Source: Deltaproteobacteria bacterium
GTDB taxonomy: Bacteria; Desulfobacterota; DSM-4660; Desulfatiglandales; Desulfatiglandaceae
Assembly: GCA_019307815.1 (NCBI GenBank)
Contig: JAFDIV010000025.1
Span: 1 to 60,453, forward strand
Reading direction: 5' to 3'
DNA length: 60,453 nucleotides
The position numbers and the translations under genes are program-made. Shown in pieces: positions 33,926 through 42,448 of this stretch. Below the pieces are notes generated by a model, which had not been told where the DNA came from, ran no database searches, and saw only the letters and a program-made list of their open reading frames with translations. The stretch's first letter is position 1. Every line of letters begins with the position of its first letter.

Positions 33926-34267
33926 ATGACAATCAAAGAAATTAGATCAGATCACGAGTTTTATGAGAGGATTAGGTATGGGGTAAGCCTAGTAGATTTC
34001 AATGCGCCATGGTGCGCCCCCTGTCGTCTCCAAGAGCCTATTTTGAAAAAATTGGCTTCAAAATTTGAGGGGAAGGCGACGGTATATTCGCTGAATGTAG
34101 ACGAGCACCAAGAGCTTGCTAGGTCTCTAAAGATCTATAATATACCTACTCTGATTGTCTTTAAAGACAACAAAGAGATAGAACGCATAATAGGCCTACA
34201 AACAGAAAGCTTTCTTGGAGAGGCCTTGAAAAGAGTTCTTGAGCAAGGGAAAGGGCAGTTGCTTTAA
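33926..34267 (+). CDS. thioredoxin
   Basis: 113 residues, single thioredoxin fold. The active site is WCAPC (Cys30, Cys33), followed by the cis-proline loop in YNIPTLIVFKD. WCAPC differs from the common WCGPC and should shift the redox potential modestly. First gene of a predicted sigma-54-driven operon; the reductase gene starts 30 bp downstream. No dedicated thioredoxin reductase is next to it, so electrons may come from a general reductase or from the flavoenzyme (inference). Confidence 0.9.
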   Translation: MTIKEIRSDHEFYERIRYGVSLVDFNAPWCAPCRLQEPILKKLASKFEGKATVYSLNVDEHQELARSLKIYNIPTLIVFKDNKEIERIIGLQTESFLGEALKRVLEQGKGQLL

Positions 34268-34297
34268 CCAGAGACATTCATAGAAAGGAGGCTTTCC

Positions 34298-36208
34298 GTG
34301 GAAAGGATGTTCAAGCCCTATAGGCTGGGGAATCTGGAACTGATCAATCGATTCGTGTTTCCGCCCATCAAGCTCGGCTATGGAAACCCCGATGGCACAG
34401 TCACCAAACGACAATTATTGTTTTATAAGCAGATCGCAAGCAACGGTCCGGGGCTTATTATCCTTGAGCCAGTTGCAGTAACACCTAATGGGAGGGAACA
34501 CCCGAAGCAACTTTCAGTTCATTTCCCCCATAGTGTTGATGAACTGAAAAGGATCGTGGATGTTATACATGAACAGAATAGGCTGGCCTGCCTTCATCTC
34601 AATCATGCAGGTGCTGCGGCTAATCCAAAGGCAACGGGTGCGAGGCCTAAAGCCCCTTCTCCCATAACATGTCCTACTACTGGGGAAGAGGCTCAGCCTC
34701 TCACTCAGAACGAAATTGATGAAATCTTATCCGCTTATGGCAGTGCTGCAGAAAAGGCGGTGGATGCTGGGTTTGACCTGATTGAGATTCAAGGAGGACA
34801 CGGATACCTTGTTTCACAATTCTTGAACGGCAAAATTAACAAAAGAGATGATAACTATGGGCAGGACCGCCTCCTCTTTGCCCAGAAAGTGCTTAGCAAT
34901 ATCAAGGAAGGTGCGCCAGATGTACCCTTGATTTTGAGGATTTCAGGAAATGAAATGTCACCGGAATTCGGTATCAGTAATGAGGACTTGTTGGCGCTAA
35001 TGGAGTTGGCAAAGGCCCAGGGAATCGCAGCCATCCACGTGGGCATGGGAAATTCATGCTTTAGTCCTCCATGGTATTTTCATCACGGGAGCCTGCCTCA
35101 GAAACCCCAGATGGATGCCCTTTCATGGGTAAGGCAACATACAAATTTACCAGTTATTGCTGCGGGTCGGATGGGAAGAAAAGAGAAGATTATTGAGATC
35201 TTAGAAAAGGGTTTGTCTGATATGGTGGCTGTAGGGAGACCACTTATAGCAGATCCGGAGTTGTTGGAAAAATGGAGTCAAAGCCGTTATCAGGAGATTA
35301 TGTATTGCGGCTATTGTCTACAGGGTTGCCTGCACCGACTCAAAAATGCCCAACCCCTGGGGTGCAATCTGAACCCCGAAATTGGACGGCCACCTCTGAA
35401 AAGGACTGACAACCCTAAAAATGTATTGGTAGTTGGAGGAGGGCCTGCTGGTATGGCAGCGGCCCTTTATATGTCCAAGCGTGGCCACCGGGTAACGCTT
35501 GCTGAAAAGAAAGATTACCTAGGCGGTCAGTTTGCGCTTGCCTGGCAGCTACCTGGGAAGAGCGAGCTTAAGCTGGGTTTGCAAGCCCTAGAAGGAGCCA
35601 TCAAAAGGGGTGGGGTAACAATCTTACTTAATAAAGAAGTGGATGTCTCTTTTGTCAATGAAGCGGCCCCTGATCTACTGGTATGGGCTACCGGTGCAGT
35701 ACAGAATGTGCCAGAGATTCCCGGATCGAACGACCAACATGTACTGACCTCTCTGGAATACCTGGAAGGCAAGAAACAGGTGAAAGGTCCTAGGGTTCTT
35801 GTCATCGGAGCAGGCAGGGTTGGGCTCGAAATATCAGAAAGGCTGGGCAATGAAGGCTACGAGGTGGTGGCAACAAAACGCACCGACCCCATAGGCGGAA
35901 TGATGGAAATCATCACAAAAAAGTTGGCCCTAATGCGAATAGAGAAAATGAATAATATCACGATCATGCCGCATACAAGGGTCAAGGCATTCTTGCCAGA
36001 CAGGGTGGATATTGAAAAGGATGGTTCGCCCATGTCTTTGCAGCCGTTCCAAACGGTTATCCTTGCCTCTGGAATGCTTTCAGCACCAGGTCCTAGTGAA
36101 GATATAAGGAAAGCAGTTCAGCATCTTGAAGTTATTGGAGACGCCAAAGAAGTACAAGATATCTTTACCGCAATACACAGTGGATACGAACTGGCGCAGA
36201 AATATTAA
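34298..36208 (+). CDS. 2,4-dienoyl-CoA reductase-like FMN/FAD/4Fe-4S enzyme (old yellow enzyme family)
   Basis: 636 residues with a GTG start; AAAGGAGG lies 6 bp upstream. Order: FMN-binding TIM barrel (FKPYRLGNLELINRFV; IEIQGGHGYLVSQFLNG), a 4Fe-4S site with Cys337/340/344/356 (the same spacing as E. coli FadH), then an FAD/NAD(P)H module (VLVVGGGPAGMAAAL; VLVIGAGRVGLE). It should pass hydride from NAD(P)H through FAD and the cluster to FMN and reduce an enoyl or related activated double bond. It sits between thioredoxin and a ferredoxin in the operon, so ferredoxin may also serve. The second half is somewhat divergent. Confidence 0.88.
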   Translation: MERMFKPYRLGNLELINRFVFPPIKLGYGNPDGTVTKRQLLFYKQIASNGPGLIILEPVAVTPNGREHPKQLSVHFPHSVDELKRIVDVIHEQNRLACLHLNHAGAAANPKATGARPKAPSPITCPTTGEEAQPLTQNEIDEILSAYGSAAEKAVDAGFDLIEIQGGHGYLVSQFLNGKINKRDDNYGQDRLLFAQKVLSNIKEGAPDVPLILRISGNEMSPEFGISNEDLLALMELAKAQGIAAIHVGMGNSCFSPPWYFHHGSLPQKPQMDALSWVRQHTNLPVIAAGRMGRKEKIIEILEKGLSDMVAVGRPLIADPELLEKWSQSRYQEIMYCGYCLQGCLHRLKNAQPLGCNLNPEIGRPPLKRTDNPKNVLVVGGGPAGMAAALYMSKRGHRVTLAEKKDYLGGQFALAWQLPGKSELKLGLQALEGAIKRGGVTILLNKEVDVSFVNEAAPDLLVWATGAVQNVPEIPGSNDQHVLTSLEYLEGKKQVKGPRVLVIGAGRVGLEISERLGNEGYEVVATKRTDPIGGMMEIITKKLALMRIEKMNNITIMPHTRVKAFLPDRVDIEKDGSPMSLQPFQTVILASGMLSAPGPSEDIRKAVQHLEVIGDAKEVQDIFTAIHSGYELAQKY

Positions 36209-36256
36209 TTTTCAGGGAAGTATGCAAGACTATTTGTAATTACAAAAGGACCCTAA

Positions 36257-36628
36257 ATGACCTTCTACGATCGCAAAATAGAGCTCCAGCAATTAAAGGC
36301 ACAAGCGAAGGAAATTAAAAAGAGATTAGAGGTTTTAGAAACAAAAATTTCCCGGCTATGTCAAGCGAGGCCTTTATCAGACAAATGGAAGGCATTTGTT
36401 GATGAAGGCAAATGTGTGGGGTGTGGCACATGCGAAAAGACATGTCCAACCCATGCCATCAAGGTCGAGAAAGTGGCCCAGGTGGATGAAACGGCGTGTA
36501 TTGGTTGTGGCTGGTGCGTGGGGCAATGCCCTAAAGGGGCAATTCGGCTCCGGCCATGGAGAGAAGGGGAAAAGGTAAGGAAAGCTATTCGGCATGGTAT
36601 TGGGTATCCAAAACTAGGATTAGGATAA
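36257..36628 (+). CDS. 2[4Fe-4S] ferredoxin with N-terminal coiled coil
   Basis: 123 residues. Residues 5-35 form a charged coiled coil (KIELQQLKAQAKEIKKRLEV). Two clusters follow: Cys53/56/59/63 (CVGCGTCEKTCP) and Cys81/84/87/91 (CIGCGWCVGQCP). The coiled coil may tether it to a partner. It lies 48 bp after the reductase gene and 11 bp before the DUF1638 gene in the same operon. Confidence 0.88.
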   Translation: MTFYDRKIELQQLKAQAKEIKKRLEVLETKISRLCQARPLSDKWKAFVDEGKCVGCGTCEKTCPTHAIKVEKVAQVDETACIGCGWCVGQCPKGAIRLRPWREGEKVRKAIRHGIGYPKLGLG

Positions 36629-36639
36629 GGAGAAACACC

Positions 36640-37293
36640 ATGCAAGACACATCATTTTCAGATATCGCAATAGTATCATGTGGAACATTAAATTTAGAGC
36701 TTAATCATCTAAAACGAGAAGGATTTCTAGACACCCGCCATATCTTCTATAATACCCCGGGGCTTCATGAGAGCCCCCCTGAATTGGAGCGGCAATTAAT
36801 CTATAGAATCAATAAGGCCAAAGAAATCGCACCAAAGGTTCTCGTGATTTATGGAGGTAAATTCTGCTATGTAAATGGTGACAATCCCACGAGGACCATG
36901 AAAAAAATTATCGAGGAGCAGGGCCCTGATGTGACCAGAATCGATGCCACCCATTGTATGGACATGCTCGCAAGTGAGGAGGAACGAGACAGGATTGCCC
37001 AAGAAGTGGCAAGCGGAGAGAAGGTCTGGTGGATGACACCTGGATGGATAAAATTTCGCCATTATGTGTTTAAGGGATGGGATAGGGGCTTGGCTAACGA
37101 AAACTTCCCGAGGCACACAGGGGGGGCCATAGTATTAGATGCTATCGGTTATGTGGATAAGTACATAGAAGAACGGCCTGAAGATTTTTTAGAGTATTCG
37201 GATTGGATGGGGATTCCCATCCAGCCTTATCCAATTACCTTGGATAGGTTCAAGGCTTTACTTATGGACGCAGCAAAAAAGTTGCTTCAATGA
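36640..37293 (+). CDS. DUF1638 protein
   Basis: About 217 residues; the ATG at 36640 has ATAAGGAGA 6 bp upstream, whereas an upstream in-frame ATG would overlap the ferredoxin gene by 70 bp. The DUF1638 pattern is clear: VSCGTLNLELNHL near the N-terminus, the VLVIYGGKFCYVNG core, and a conserved Cys in IDATHCMDML. Family members are known near corrinoid or methyl-transfer genes in methanogens and anaerobes, but no activity is established. Here it is flanked by two ferredoxin genes, suggesting a redox or metal cofactor role (inference). Confidence 0.82.
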   Translation: MQDTSFSDIAIVSCGTLNLELNHLKREGFLDTRHIFYNTPGLHESPPELERQLIYRINKAKEIAPKVLVIYGGKFCYVNGDNPTRTMKKIIEEQGPDVTRIDATHCMDMLASEEERDRIAQEVASGEKVWWMTPGWIKFRHYVFKGWDRGLANENFPRHTGGAIVLDAIGYVDKYIEERPEDFLEYSDWMGIPIQPYPITLDRFKALLMDAAKKLLQ

Positions 37294-37316
37294 TTATTCG
37301 GTAAGGAGGATACATA

Positions 37317-37502
37317 ATGTTCAAACCTGAAGTTGATCCTGAAAAATGCATTGGATGTGAGGAATGTATTGAGATTTGCCCTGTAGATGTCTATGAACTG
37401 CAGGATGAAAAGTCAGTGCCAGTAAACGCTGAAGAATGCCTTGGGTGTGAAAGCTGTATCGAGGTATGTGAATCCGAGGCCATAACCGTAACTGAGGTAT
37501 AA
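37317..37502 (+). CDS. small 2[4Fe-4S] ferredoxin
   Basis: 61 residues. Cluster motifs are Cys11/14/17/21 (CIGCEECIEICP) and Cys41/44/47/51 (CLGCESCIEVCE). In the second the usual Pro after the last Cys is Glu, which may change its potential. It is very acidic. AAGGAGG precedes the ATG. It is the last gene of the tight run that begins with thioredoxin; a hairpin follows. Confidence 0.9.
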   Translation: MFKPEVDPEKCIGCEECIEICPVDVYELQDEKSVPVNAEECLGCESCIEVCESEAITVTEV

Positions 37503-37546
37503 GAGTACGCGAAAGCTTCTAAGGCACTAGTGCGATTGGACGGGAT

Positions 37547-37566
37547 CCTGCCCAATAAAGGGCAGG
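37547..37566 (+). terminator. hairpin ending the redox operon
   Basis: CCTGCCC pairs with GGGCAGG over a 6-base loop, with outer partial pairing of GCGATTGG and CCAATC. No T-run follows. It may be a weak terminator or attenuator before the histidine kinase gene. Confidence 0.4.
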
Positions 37567-37681
37567 CCCCCCAATCCCGCAAAGATGGCTTCGAATGCGA
37601 AAAAGGAAATCTTTGATAAACAAAAGGGCCCCAGAAGTAACTAGTGATAATCCGTCCGGCTATAGCCTGGAAAAAGGCGGA

Positions 37682-38737
37682 ATGAGTGACCTTCAGTTCT
37701 ATAAGCTGATTATTGACAGTCTTCCTGCTGGTGTATTGACCGTAAATGCTGATCTCCAAATCACGGGTTTCAACCCTTGGGCAGAGAGGATAACAGGGTT
37801 TGCAGCTTCTGAGGTTATAGGGCGTCATTGTGGAGAAGTCTTGAGGGGTGGAAGGTGCATGTCACAATGCCCGCTCAGGTCTGTGCTCAACGGACATAAG
37901 CCCTTGTCTTTAATAGAGACAACTATTCACAATAAATGGGGGGAACAAATCCCTGTACGTATGAGCAGTGCTGGGCTTTTTGACCCAAAAGGTAGATTGA
38001 TTGGTGGTGTTGAATCCTTCCACGATATCTCTCGGATAAAGAGCCTCGAAAGAGAAAAAGATAACCTGGTTTCTATGCTTGCGCACGACATGAAATCATC
38101 TTTGAGTATTATTGGCGGGTTCGCTTTAAGATTGCTAAGCCAGAAATACGGTATTGACCCTGAAAAGGGAGAAAGATATCTAAAGATTATCCGGGACGAG
38201 GCATTCAAGATTGAAACTTTGATTAACGATTTCCTTGATTTTTCGAGATTAGAATCTGGTAAAATAAGACCAAATTTCTCTTCCATATCCCTGGATAGGG
38301 AGTTACTTGAACTCGTAGAGGCATATCAAGTAAAAGCCGCAGAATTGGGATTGACTCTGGAGCTTGATACCGAGCATGAAATCATCCTCGTCGAAGCTGA
38401 TGCTACACAGCTGAGAAGGGTATTTTCCAATCTTTTGGACAATGCTATCAAATTCTCACATTCCCAGGGAAAGATCAAAATCACCATAAATCAGACAAGC
38501 GATAAAGTAATAATTGAAGTGAAAGATGAAGGTATTGGGATAGCTGAGGATGATCTACCCTTTATTTTTGACCCTTTTCATAGGGGTTTAGCAACGCATG
38601 ACAAAGAGGGGGTAGGCCTGGGGCTTGCTGGAGTAAAAAGTATTGTTGAAGCTCACGGCGGTCAGATCAGGGTTGACAGCGAGCCAGGAAAAGGTTCAGT
38701 ATTCACAGTTCATCTGCCCAAGACACACAGAACTTAG
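37682..38737 (+). CDS. PAS-domain sensor histidine kinase
   Basis: About 351 residues from the ATG at 37682 (AGGCGG upstream); an ATG at 37595 would add 29 residues with no ribosome site. The PAS domain (about 5-115) carries Cys50, Cys59 and Cys63 in a pattern like that in the sigma-54 activator's PAS. Then the H-box with His135 (MLAHDMKSSLS), N-box NLLDNAIKFS, and G-boxes KDEGIGI and GVGLGLAGVK. No membrane helix, so it is cytosolic. It lies 180 bp after the ferredoxin, the last gene of the redox operon. Its partner regulator is not obvious here. Confidence 0.88.
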   Translation: MSDLQFYKLIIDSLPAGVLTVNADLQITGFNPWAERITGFAASEVIGRHCGEVLRGGRCMSQCPLRSVLNGHKPLSLIETTIHNKWGEQIPVRMSSAGLFDPKGRLIGGVESFHDISRIKSLEREKDNLVSMLAHDMKSSLSIIGGFALRLLSQKYGIDPEKGERYLKIIRDEAFKIETLINDFLDFSRLESGKIRPNFSSISLDRELLELVEAYQVKAAELGLTLELDTEHEIILVEADATQLRRVFSNLLDNAIKFSHSQGKIKITINQTSDKVIIEVKDEGIGIAEDDLPFIFDPFHRGLATHDKEGVGLGLAGVKSIVEAHGGQIRVDSEPGKGSVFTVHLPKTHRT

Positions 38738-38753
38738 GAAAAACCAGATTGTT

Positions 38754-39692
38754 ATGACAGAAAAATACAAATATCTCTTTGGACCAGTACCATCCCGAAG
38801 GTTCGGACGTTCACTAGGTGTAGATCTTTTACCGCTCAAGACGTGTAGCTTGGACTGTATCTTTTGTCAGCTCGGACGGACTGCACAAAAAACCGTGGAA
38901 AGAAAGGAATATGTTTCAACAGAAGAAGTCATTGCAGAACTGCGCTCATGGCTTGAAAGTGGCGTGGAGGCCGACGTTATTACCCTGTCAGGCTCAGGAG
39001 AACCAACACTTCATTTGGGCTTTGGAGAAGTGCTTAAATACATACGGGCAAACACCCATATTCCCTCTGTTCTATTGACCAATGGGACTATGTTGTACCT
39101 GCCAGAGGTAAGAGAGGCCACCTCTTTTGCTGATATAGTTAAAGTATCTCTGAGTGCATGGAACATGGCATCGTATCAGTGGGTAAACCGCCCCCATGAA
39201 GAACTGGATTTCCAACAACTAGTAGAAGGTGAAAAGGCATTTAGGAAGCAATTTAAAGGAAAATTATATCTTGAGGTTTTTCTGATAAAAGGAATCAATA
39301 CCATACCTGAGGAAGTTGAAAAGATCGCAGCGTTGGCCAAAGAAATCCATCCTGACCGCATTCAATTGAATACGGCTGTGCGCCCTCCGGCAGAAGACTT
39401 TGTTGTAACTGTGTCCCAAGAGGAACTTGTGGCCCTGTCCGGCTTGTTTGATCCTCCTGCCGAAATCATCGCTGAATTTGAAGGAAAACATACCCGAAAC
39501 TTCCGTACAAATGAACACGCTATTTTCTCCATGCTAGCACGGCGTCCGTGCACGGCCGAGGAGATATCAAAGGTATTCGATATGCACCTCCATGAAGTTT
39601 CTAAATATCTAGGGAAATTGATAGAGACCAATAAGATCTGTCCTGAACGCAAGGGCTCTTTGATTTACTATAAGGCCGTATCCATTTCGTGA
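38754..39692 (+). CDS. radical SAM protein with C-terminal winged helix (COG0731-type)
   Basis: About 312 residues from ATG 38754. The N-terminus FGPVPSRRFGRSLGVDLLPL precedes the radical SAM motif Cys31-x3-Cys35-x2-Cys38 (CSLDCIFCQ), and SGSGEPTLH is the SAM-binding GGE-like stretch. The last 70 residues form a winged-helix segment (ILARRPCTAEEISKVF region, starting at NEHAIFSML). Related proteins are annotated as wyosine/TYW1-like Fe-S oxidoreductases, but their bacterial role is not established. It starts 16 bp after the histidine kinase, so the two may be cotranscribed. Confidence 0.82.
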   Translation: MTEKYKYLFGPVPSRRFGRSLGVDLLPLKTCSLDCIFCQLGRTAQKTVERKEYVSTEEVIAELRSWLESGVEADVITLSGSGEPTLHLGFGEVLKYIRANTHIPSVLLTNGTMLYLPEVREATSFADIVKVSLSAWNMASYQWVNRPHEELDFQQLVEGEKAFRKQFKGKLYLEVFLIKGINTIPEEVEKIAALAKEIHPDRIQLNTAVRPPAEDFVVTVSQEELVALSGLFDPPAEIIAEFEGKHTRNFRTNEHAIFSMLARRPCTAEEISKVFDMHLHEVSKYLGKLIETNKICPERKGSLIYYKAVSIS

Positions 39693-39727
39693 ATCAACGA
39701 GCCAGTAGAACCTCATTAGGAATAAAG

Positions 39728-39907
39728 ATGGGTTTGACGACAGTAGAACAATTGAGAAAAGAAATACACCAGCTTGAGCAAGAACTGCAGGATCGAAAAG
39801 ATGCCCTACCTGCCCATTCAGTACAACCGCACCAACTTCTTATCATTGAGGAATTAGAAGAGGAAATTGATAAGAAAAAGCGGATGCTGACGGAACTGAC
39901 GAAATAG
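39728..39907 (+). CDS. small coiled-coil protein
   Basis: 59 residues from ATG 39728 (AGGA upstream). Two amphipathic helices (TVEQLRKEIHQLEQELQDRK and IIEELEEEIDKKKRMLTEL) are separated by a Pro/His-rich turn (LPAHSVQPHQ). Highly charged and helical. It lies 35 bp after the radical SAM gene. No function known to me. Confidence 0.6.
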   Translation: MGLTTVEQLRKEIHQLEQELQDRKDALPAHSVQPHQLLIIEELEEEIDKKKRMLTELTK

Positions 39908-39934
39908 TTCATTTATGCGAGACGGGGCATCATG

Positions 39935-39968
39935 GCAAATTAGGGAAACAAGATGTTTCCCTCTTTGC
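39935..39968 (+). terminator. terminator-like hairpin
   Basis: AGGGAAACA and TGTTTCCCT form a 9-bp perfect stem with a 3-base loop, extended outward by GCAAA/TTTGC across small bulges. It lies 28 bp after the coiled-coil gene and probably ends that transcript. Confidence 0.55.
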
Positions 39969-40011
39969 ATTTAAGTACAAGACCATATACCAATAAAAAA
40001 GGAGTCGCCTT

Positions 40012-40305
40012 ATGCCTGATGAGGAGAAGGAATCTGATGAGCTTATGGAAAGCATTCGCGAGAGGATGGCCGCTGAGGAGAGGATTAGAGAAAGAATAGA
40101 TGAAAGAGGAAACAAATGGGTCAAGGCCTATTTTGGAGGGGGAGAACATTTCAAAAATTGGCTAGAACAGTGCAAGGAATTGGGGGAGGTCATGGTTGAA
40201 GAAGTTGATCCTACAGGATTTAAATGTTTTGGGGAGGGAGGGGAGAAATTGTACAGAATCTGGGTCAAAATCGATCCCAAAAAAGAGGATGATCTTTTTC
40301 AATGA
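40012..40305 (+). CDS. conserved-looking 97-residue hypothetical protein
   Basis: A soluble protein with a charged N-terminal helix rich in E and R (about 1-33), then FGGGEHFKNWLEQCKELGE and a beta-rich end (MVEEVDPTGFKCFGEGGEKL, YRIWVK). AAAAAGGAG precedes the ATG. Not recognised. It ends 15 bp before the end of the convergent membrane protein gene. Confidence 0.6.
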   Translation: MPDEEKESDELMESIRERMAAEERIRERIDERGNKWVKAYFGGGEHFKNWLEQCKELGEVMVEEVDPTGFKCFGEGGEKLYRIWVKIDPKKEDDLFQ

Positions 40306-40320
40306 GAAACTTGGACAGTT

Positions 40321-41280
40321 TTACCTACGGAGCGCCCTTGCGACTGTTTTGAGTGCATCCTTCTTTTGGATAAGTTCTTGTGCTGCAAATAGGAAGGAGG
40401 CAACTAACAAAGGAAGAATATAGTAAATTCCCCTGAAGGCCAGGAGAGCCCCAAAGAGGCTTGGCCCTTTCACATGGAAAGACAATAGTAAAAACATAAC
40501 ACTTTCAAACACCCCAAGACCTCCTGGCACCTGACTAAGGAGGCCCGCCAATTGCGCCAGTAGGTATATTCCCATGAATCCACCATAGGTCAGATCAGTG
40601 GCCGGTGGCAGTAAAATGAAAACCACGCTACCAGCCATAGCCCAATGTACAAAGGCCAACCCCATTTGAGGGCCAAAATATTTTGCCGACGGGAGGCGTA
40701 GATTCCAGGCCTTTATTTTTAAGGAATCCCTCCAAAGCGAGCAACCCAAAAAGTAAAGAAGCACGAGTGCAAGAAGGAGGGCTCCTATAGGTCTTACAGA
40801 ACTGAATGGCAGATGAAGAGCCCTAGGTAAGGTCATGGGCTCGTAAAGGAAGACCACCCCACACATGGCAAAAAAACCCAACCAAAGCGTCATAATACAA
40901 AAGCCGATGACCTTAGCCACTTCCCCTGGAGAAAGACCCCAGCCAGAATAAAGACGGTAGCGCACAGAACCCCCTGCCACCATAGAGAGGCCCATGTTGT
41001 TGCTAAAGGCATATCCTATAAAAGAAACCAGCACAATTTTTCCATAATGAAGTGGTCGACGGACGTATCGGAGTGCTAAGTAGTCATACCCTGTCATGAT
41101 AACATAATTCAAGGCAGTGAGAAAAAGTGCCAGTATAACCCGCTGGGTGGAAAGGGTCTTTGTGTACGCAAAGACATCCGTTATATCATAGGCCTGGAGT
41201 TCGTGACGCAATACCACTAGCGCTGCCACAAATACAAGCGCACTAAGCAGCGGAGCAATGTAACGGTGAGATTTCTTCAT
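40321..41280 (-). CDS. YbhN/UPF0104-type membrane protein (lysylphosphatidylglycerol synthase TM family)
   Basis: 319 residues, about eight membrane helices, matching the N-terminal flippase-like domain of MprF without the synthase half. Family-type segments: LNYVIMTGYDYLALRYV, SFIGYAFSNNMGLSMVAGGSVRYRLY split by the turn, and GLLSQVPGGLGVFES. Stand-alone members occur in many Gram-negatives and may move lipids. It is followed by nothing on this strand and preceded 45 bp upstream by a response regulator gene. Confidence 0.82.
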   Translation of the reverse strand: MKKSHRYIAPLLSALVFVAALVVLRHELQAYDITDVFAYTKTLSTQRVILALFLTALNYVIMTGYDYLALRYVRRPLHYGKIVLVSFIGYAFSNNMGLSMVAGGSVRYRLYSGWGLSPGEVAKVIGFCIMTLWLGFFAMCGVVFLYEPMTLPRALHLPFSSVRPIGALLLALVLLYFLGCSLWRDSLKIKAWNLRLPSAKYFGPQMGLAFVHWAMAGSVVFILLPPATDLTYGGFMGIYLLAQLAGLLSQVPGGLGVFESVMFLLLSFHVKGPSLFGALLAFRGIYYILPLLVASFLFAAQELIQKKDALKTVARALRR

Positions 41281-41325
41281 GGTAGGTAGGATAGCCTGAG
41301 CCTGGACGCCCTTAACTGAACCGCC

Positions 41326-41835
41326 TTAGGCGTCAGTACTATCCAGGAGTTCCTGTTCGATCTTTTTTAAATACTCATCTTTTTCCTTCCAATCAGGTCC
41401 GAATCGCTTACCAAAATAATCTCCAAACCTATCAAAAACCTTTTTCCAAATAGGCTTGTTTCCCCCGGTCGCAACTTCTTCCAAGAACTCCTTAAGATGA
41501 TCCATTTTTTCTTTGGGGAGGAAAAATACGGCACCCAATTTTATGGATTCTTTTAAGGATTCCGGAGACAAGGCATGAGCAGTCAACATAACAGTGGGAA
41601 ATCCCCTATGAACTGCTTTCTTCAGAAGTTCAAACCCGTTTACCCCCATAATATCCAGGATAACAAAGTCGTACGTATAGGATACAAGGTACTGGACGGC
41701 CGTATCATAGTCAGAGGCCTTATGTACGAGGCACATATCAAGCTCTTCGGCTATGGTGTCCAGTACATCAGGTTCATCATCCACTGCAAGTATAACTTTA
41801 TCCTTTAAAATGCTATTTTCCGTTTTTTCTATCAT
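41326..41835 (-). CDS. single-domain response regulator with C-terminal helical tail
   Basis: 169 residues. The receiver domain has the acidic pair in ILAVDDEPD, the phospho-acceptor Asp in FVILDIMGVNG, Thr in TVMLTAHA and Lys in FFLPKEKMD. After about residue 125 comes a charged helical tail (PIWKKVFDRFGDYFGKRFG) with no DNA-binding or enzymatic domain. The mechanism is probably protein-protein contact. The gene upstream (41906) is a broken kinase-like gene. No partner histidine kinase is adjacent. Confidence 0.85.
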   Translation of the reverse strand: MIEKTENSILKDKVILAVDDEPDVLDTIAEELDMCLVHKASDYDTAVQYLVSYTYDFVILDIMGVNGFELLKKAVHRGFPTVMLTAHALSPESLKESIKLGAVFFLPKEKMDHLKEFLEEVATGGNKPIWKKVFDRFGDYFGKRFGPDWKEKDEYLKKIEQELLDSTDA

Positions 41836-41905
41836 GACTCCCTCTCGATCCTCCCTGTTCAGGGCATTAATTTCTCAAATTAATACAAATATAACTCAAA
41901 CTAAT

Positions 41906-42127
41906 TCACAAAAATACCCTGTAACCGAATCTATCTAAAATGGAAGGGGCATCGTGGATGGCCCTTATGAGCTTTATTTCGGGGACATTGAAGTCTTTAG
42001 ATGCCTCAAGGAGTACGTCGCGTGATATACACTCATAACCTAGCCGTTCAGCTACCTTTTCAGATATTTCTTTACCTTTGGTATATGATCTGGTATATGA
42101 TCCCCTTGAGATAGTAATAATCGCCAT
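41906..42127 (-). pseudogene. cytidylate-kinase-like gene, truncated and with a duplication in the P-loop
   Basis: The 73 encoded residues match the start of the cytidylate kinase-like family (PF13189): MAIITISRGSY, KGKEISEKVAERLGYECISR, AIHDAPSILDRF. The family needs about 200 residues; this frame ends right after ILDRFGYRVFL. In addition a 12-bp tandem duplication (GATCATATACCA repeated on the minus strand) inserts four residues into the nucleotide-binding loop, giving SYTRSYTKGKE instead of SYxKGKE. Both changes should abolish kinase activity, so I call it a pseudogene. A good ribosome site (AGGAGG) is retained. Confidence 0.75.
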
Positions 42128-42448
42128 CGCTTTTCCTCCTTAGGTAGAGAAATATATCACCTCACTGACCAAGGCATAAGCCCATCACACTTCACCCTTA
42201 CGCGTGTAGCACAAAAAAAGACGTTCCACAAGAAAAAGGTAACCTTTTGGAGATGTGAAATCCAGAGTTGTTTAAAATAAAATATAATTTCAATTTTCCA
42301 GTATGCAAGGGCTATTCATTGCAGTAATACCGGAAGCAAAGCAAGTGAGAATCTTGGAGATTTTTTTACAGGGCCTTGAAAAATGTGATATAAATATTAA
42401 ATTAGCGATTTACGGAACATCTGAAACTTCCAAGGAGGGCTAGTTAAC
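42128..42448. other. 320-bp non-coding divergent region
   Basis: No supported gene. It holds a perfect palindrome AAAAGGT-A-ACCTTTT (42234-42248), an A/T-rich stretch at 42270-42300 that could house promoters, and the AAGGAGG ribosome site of the RmlD gene near 42432. No riboswitch recognised. Confidence 0.5.
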
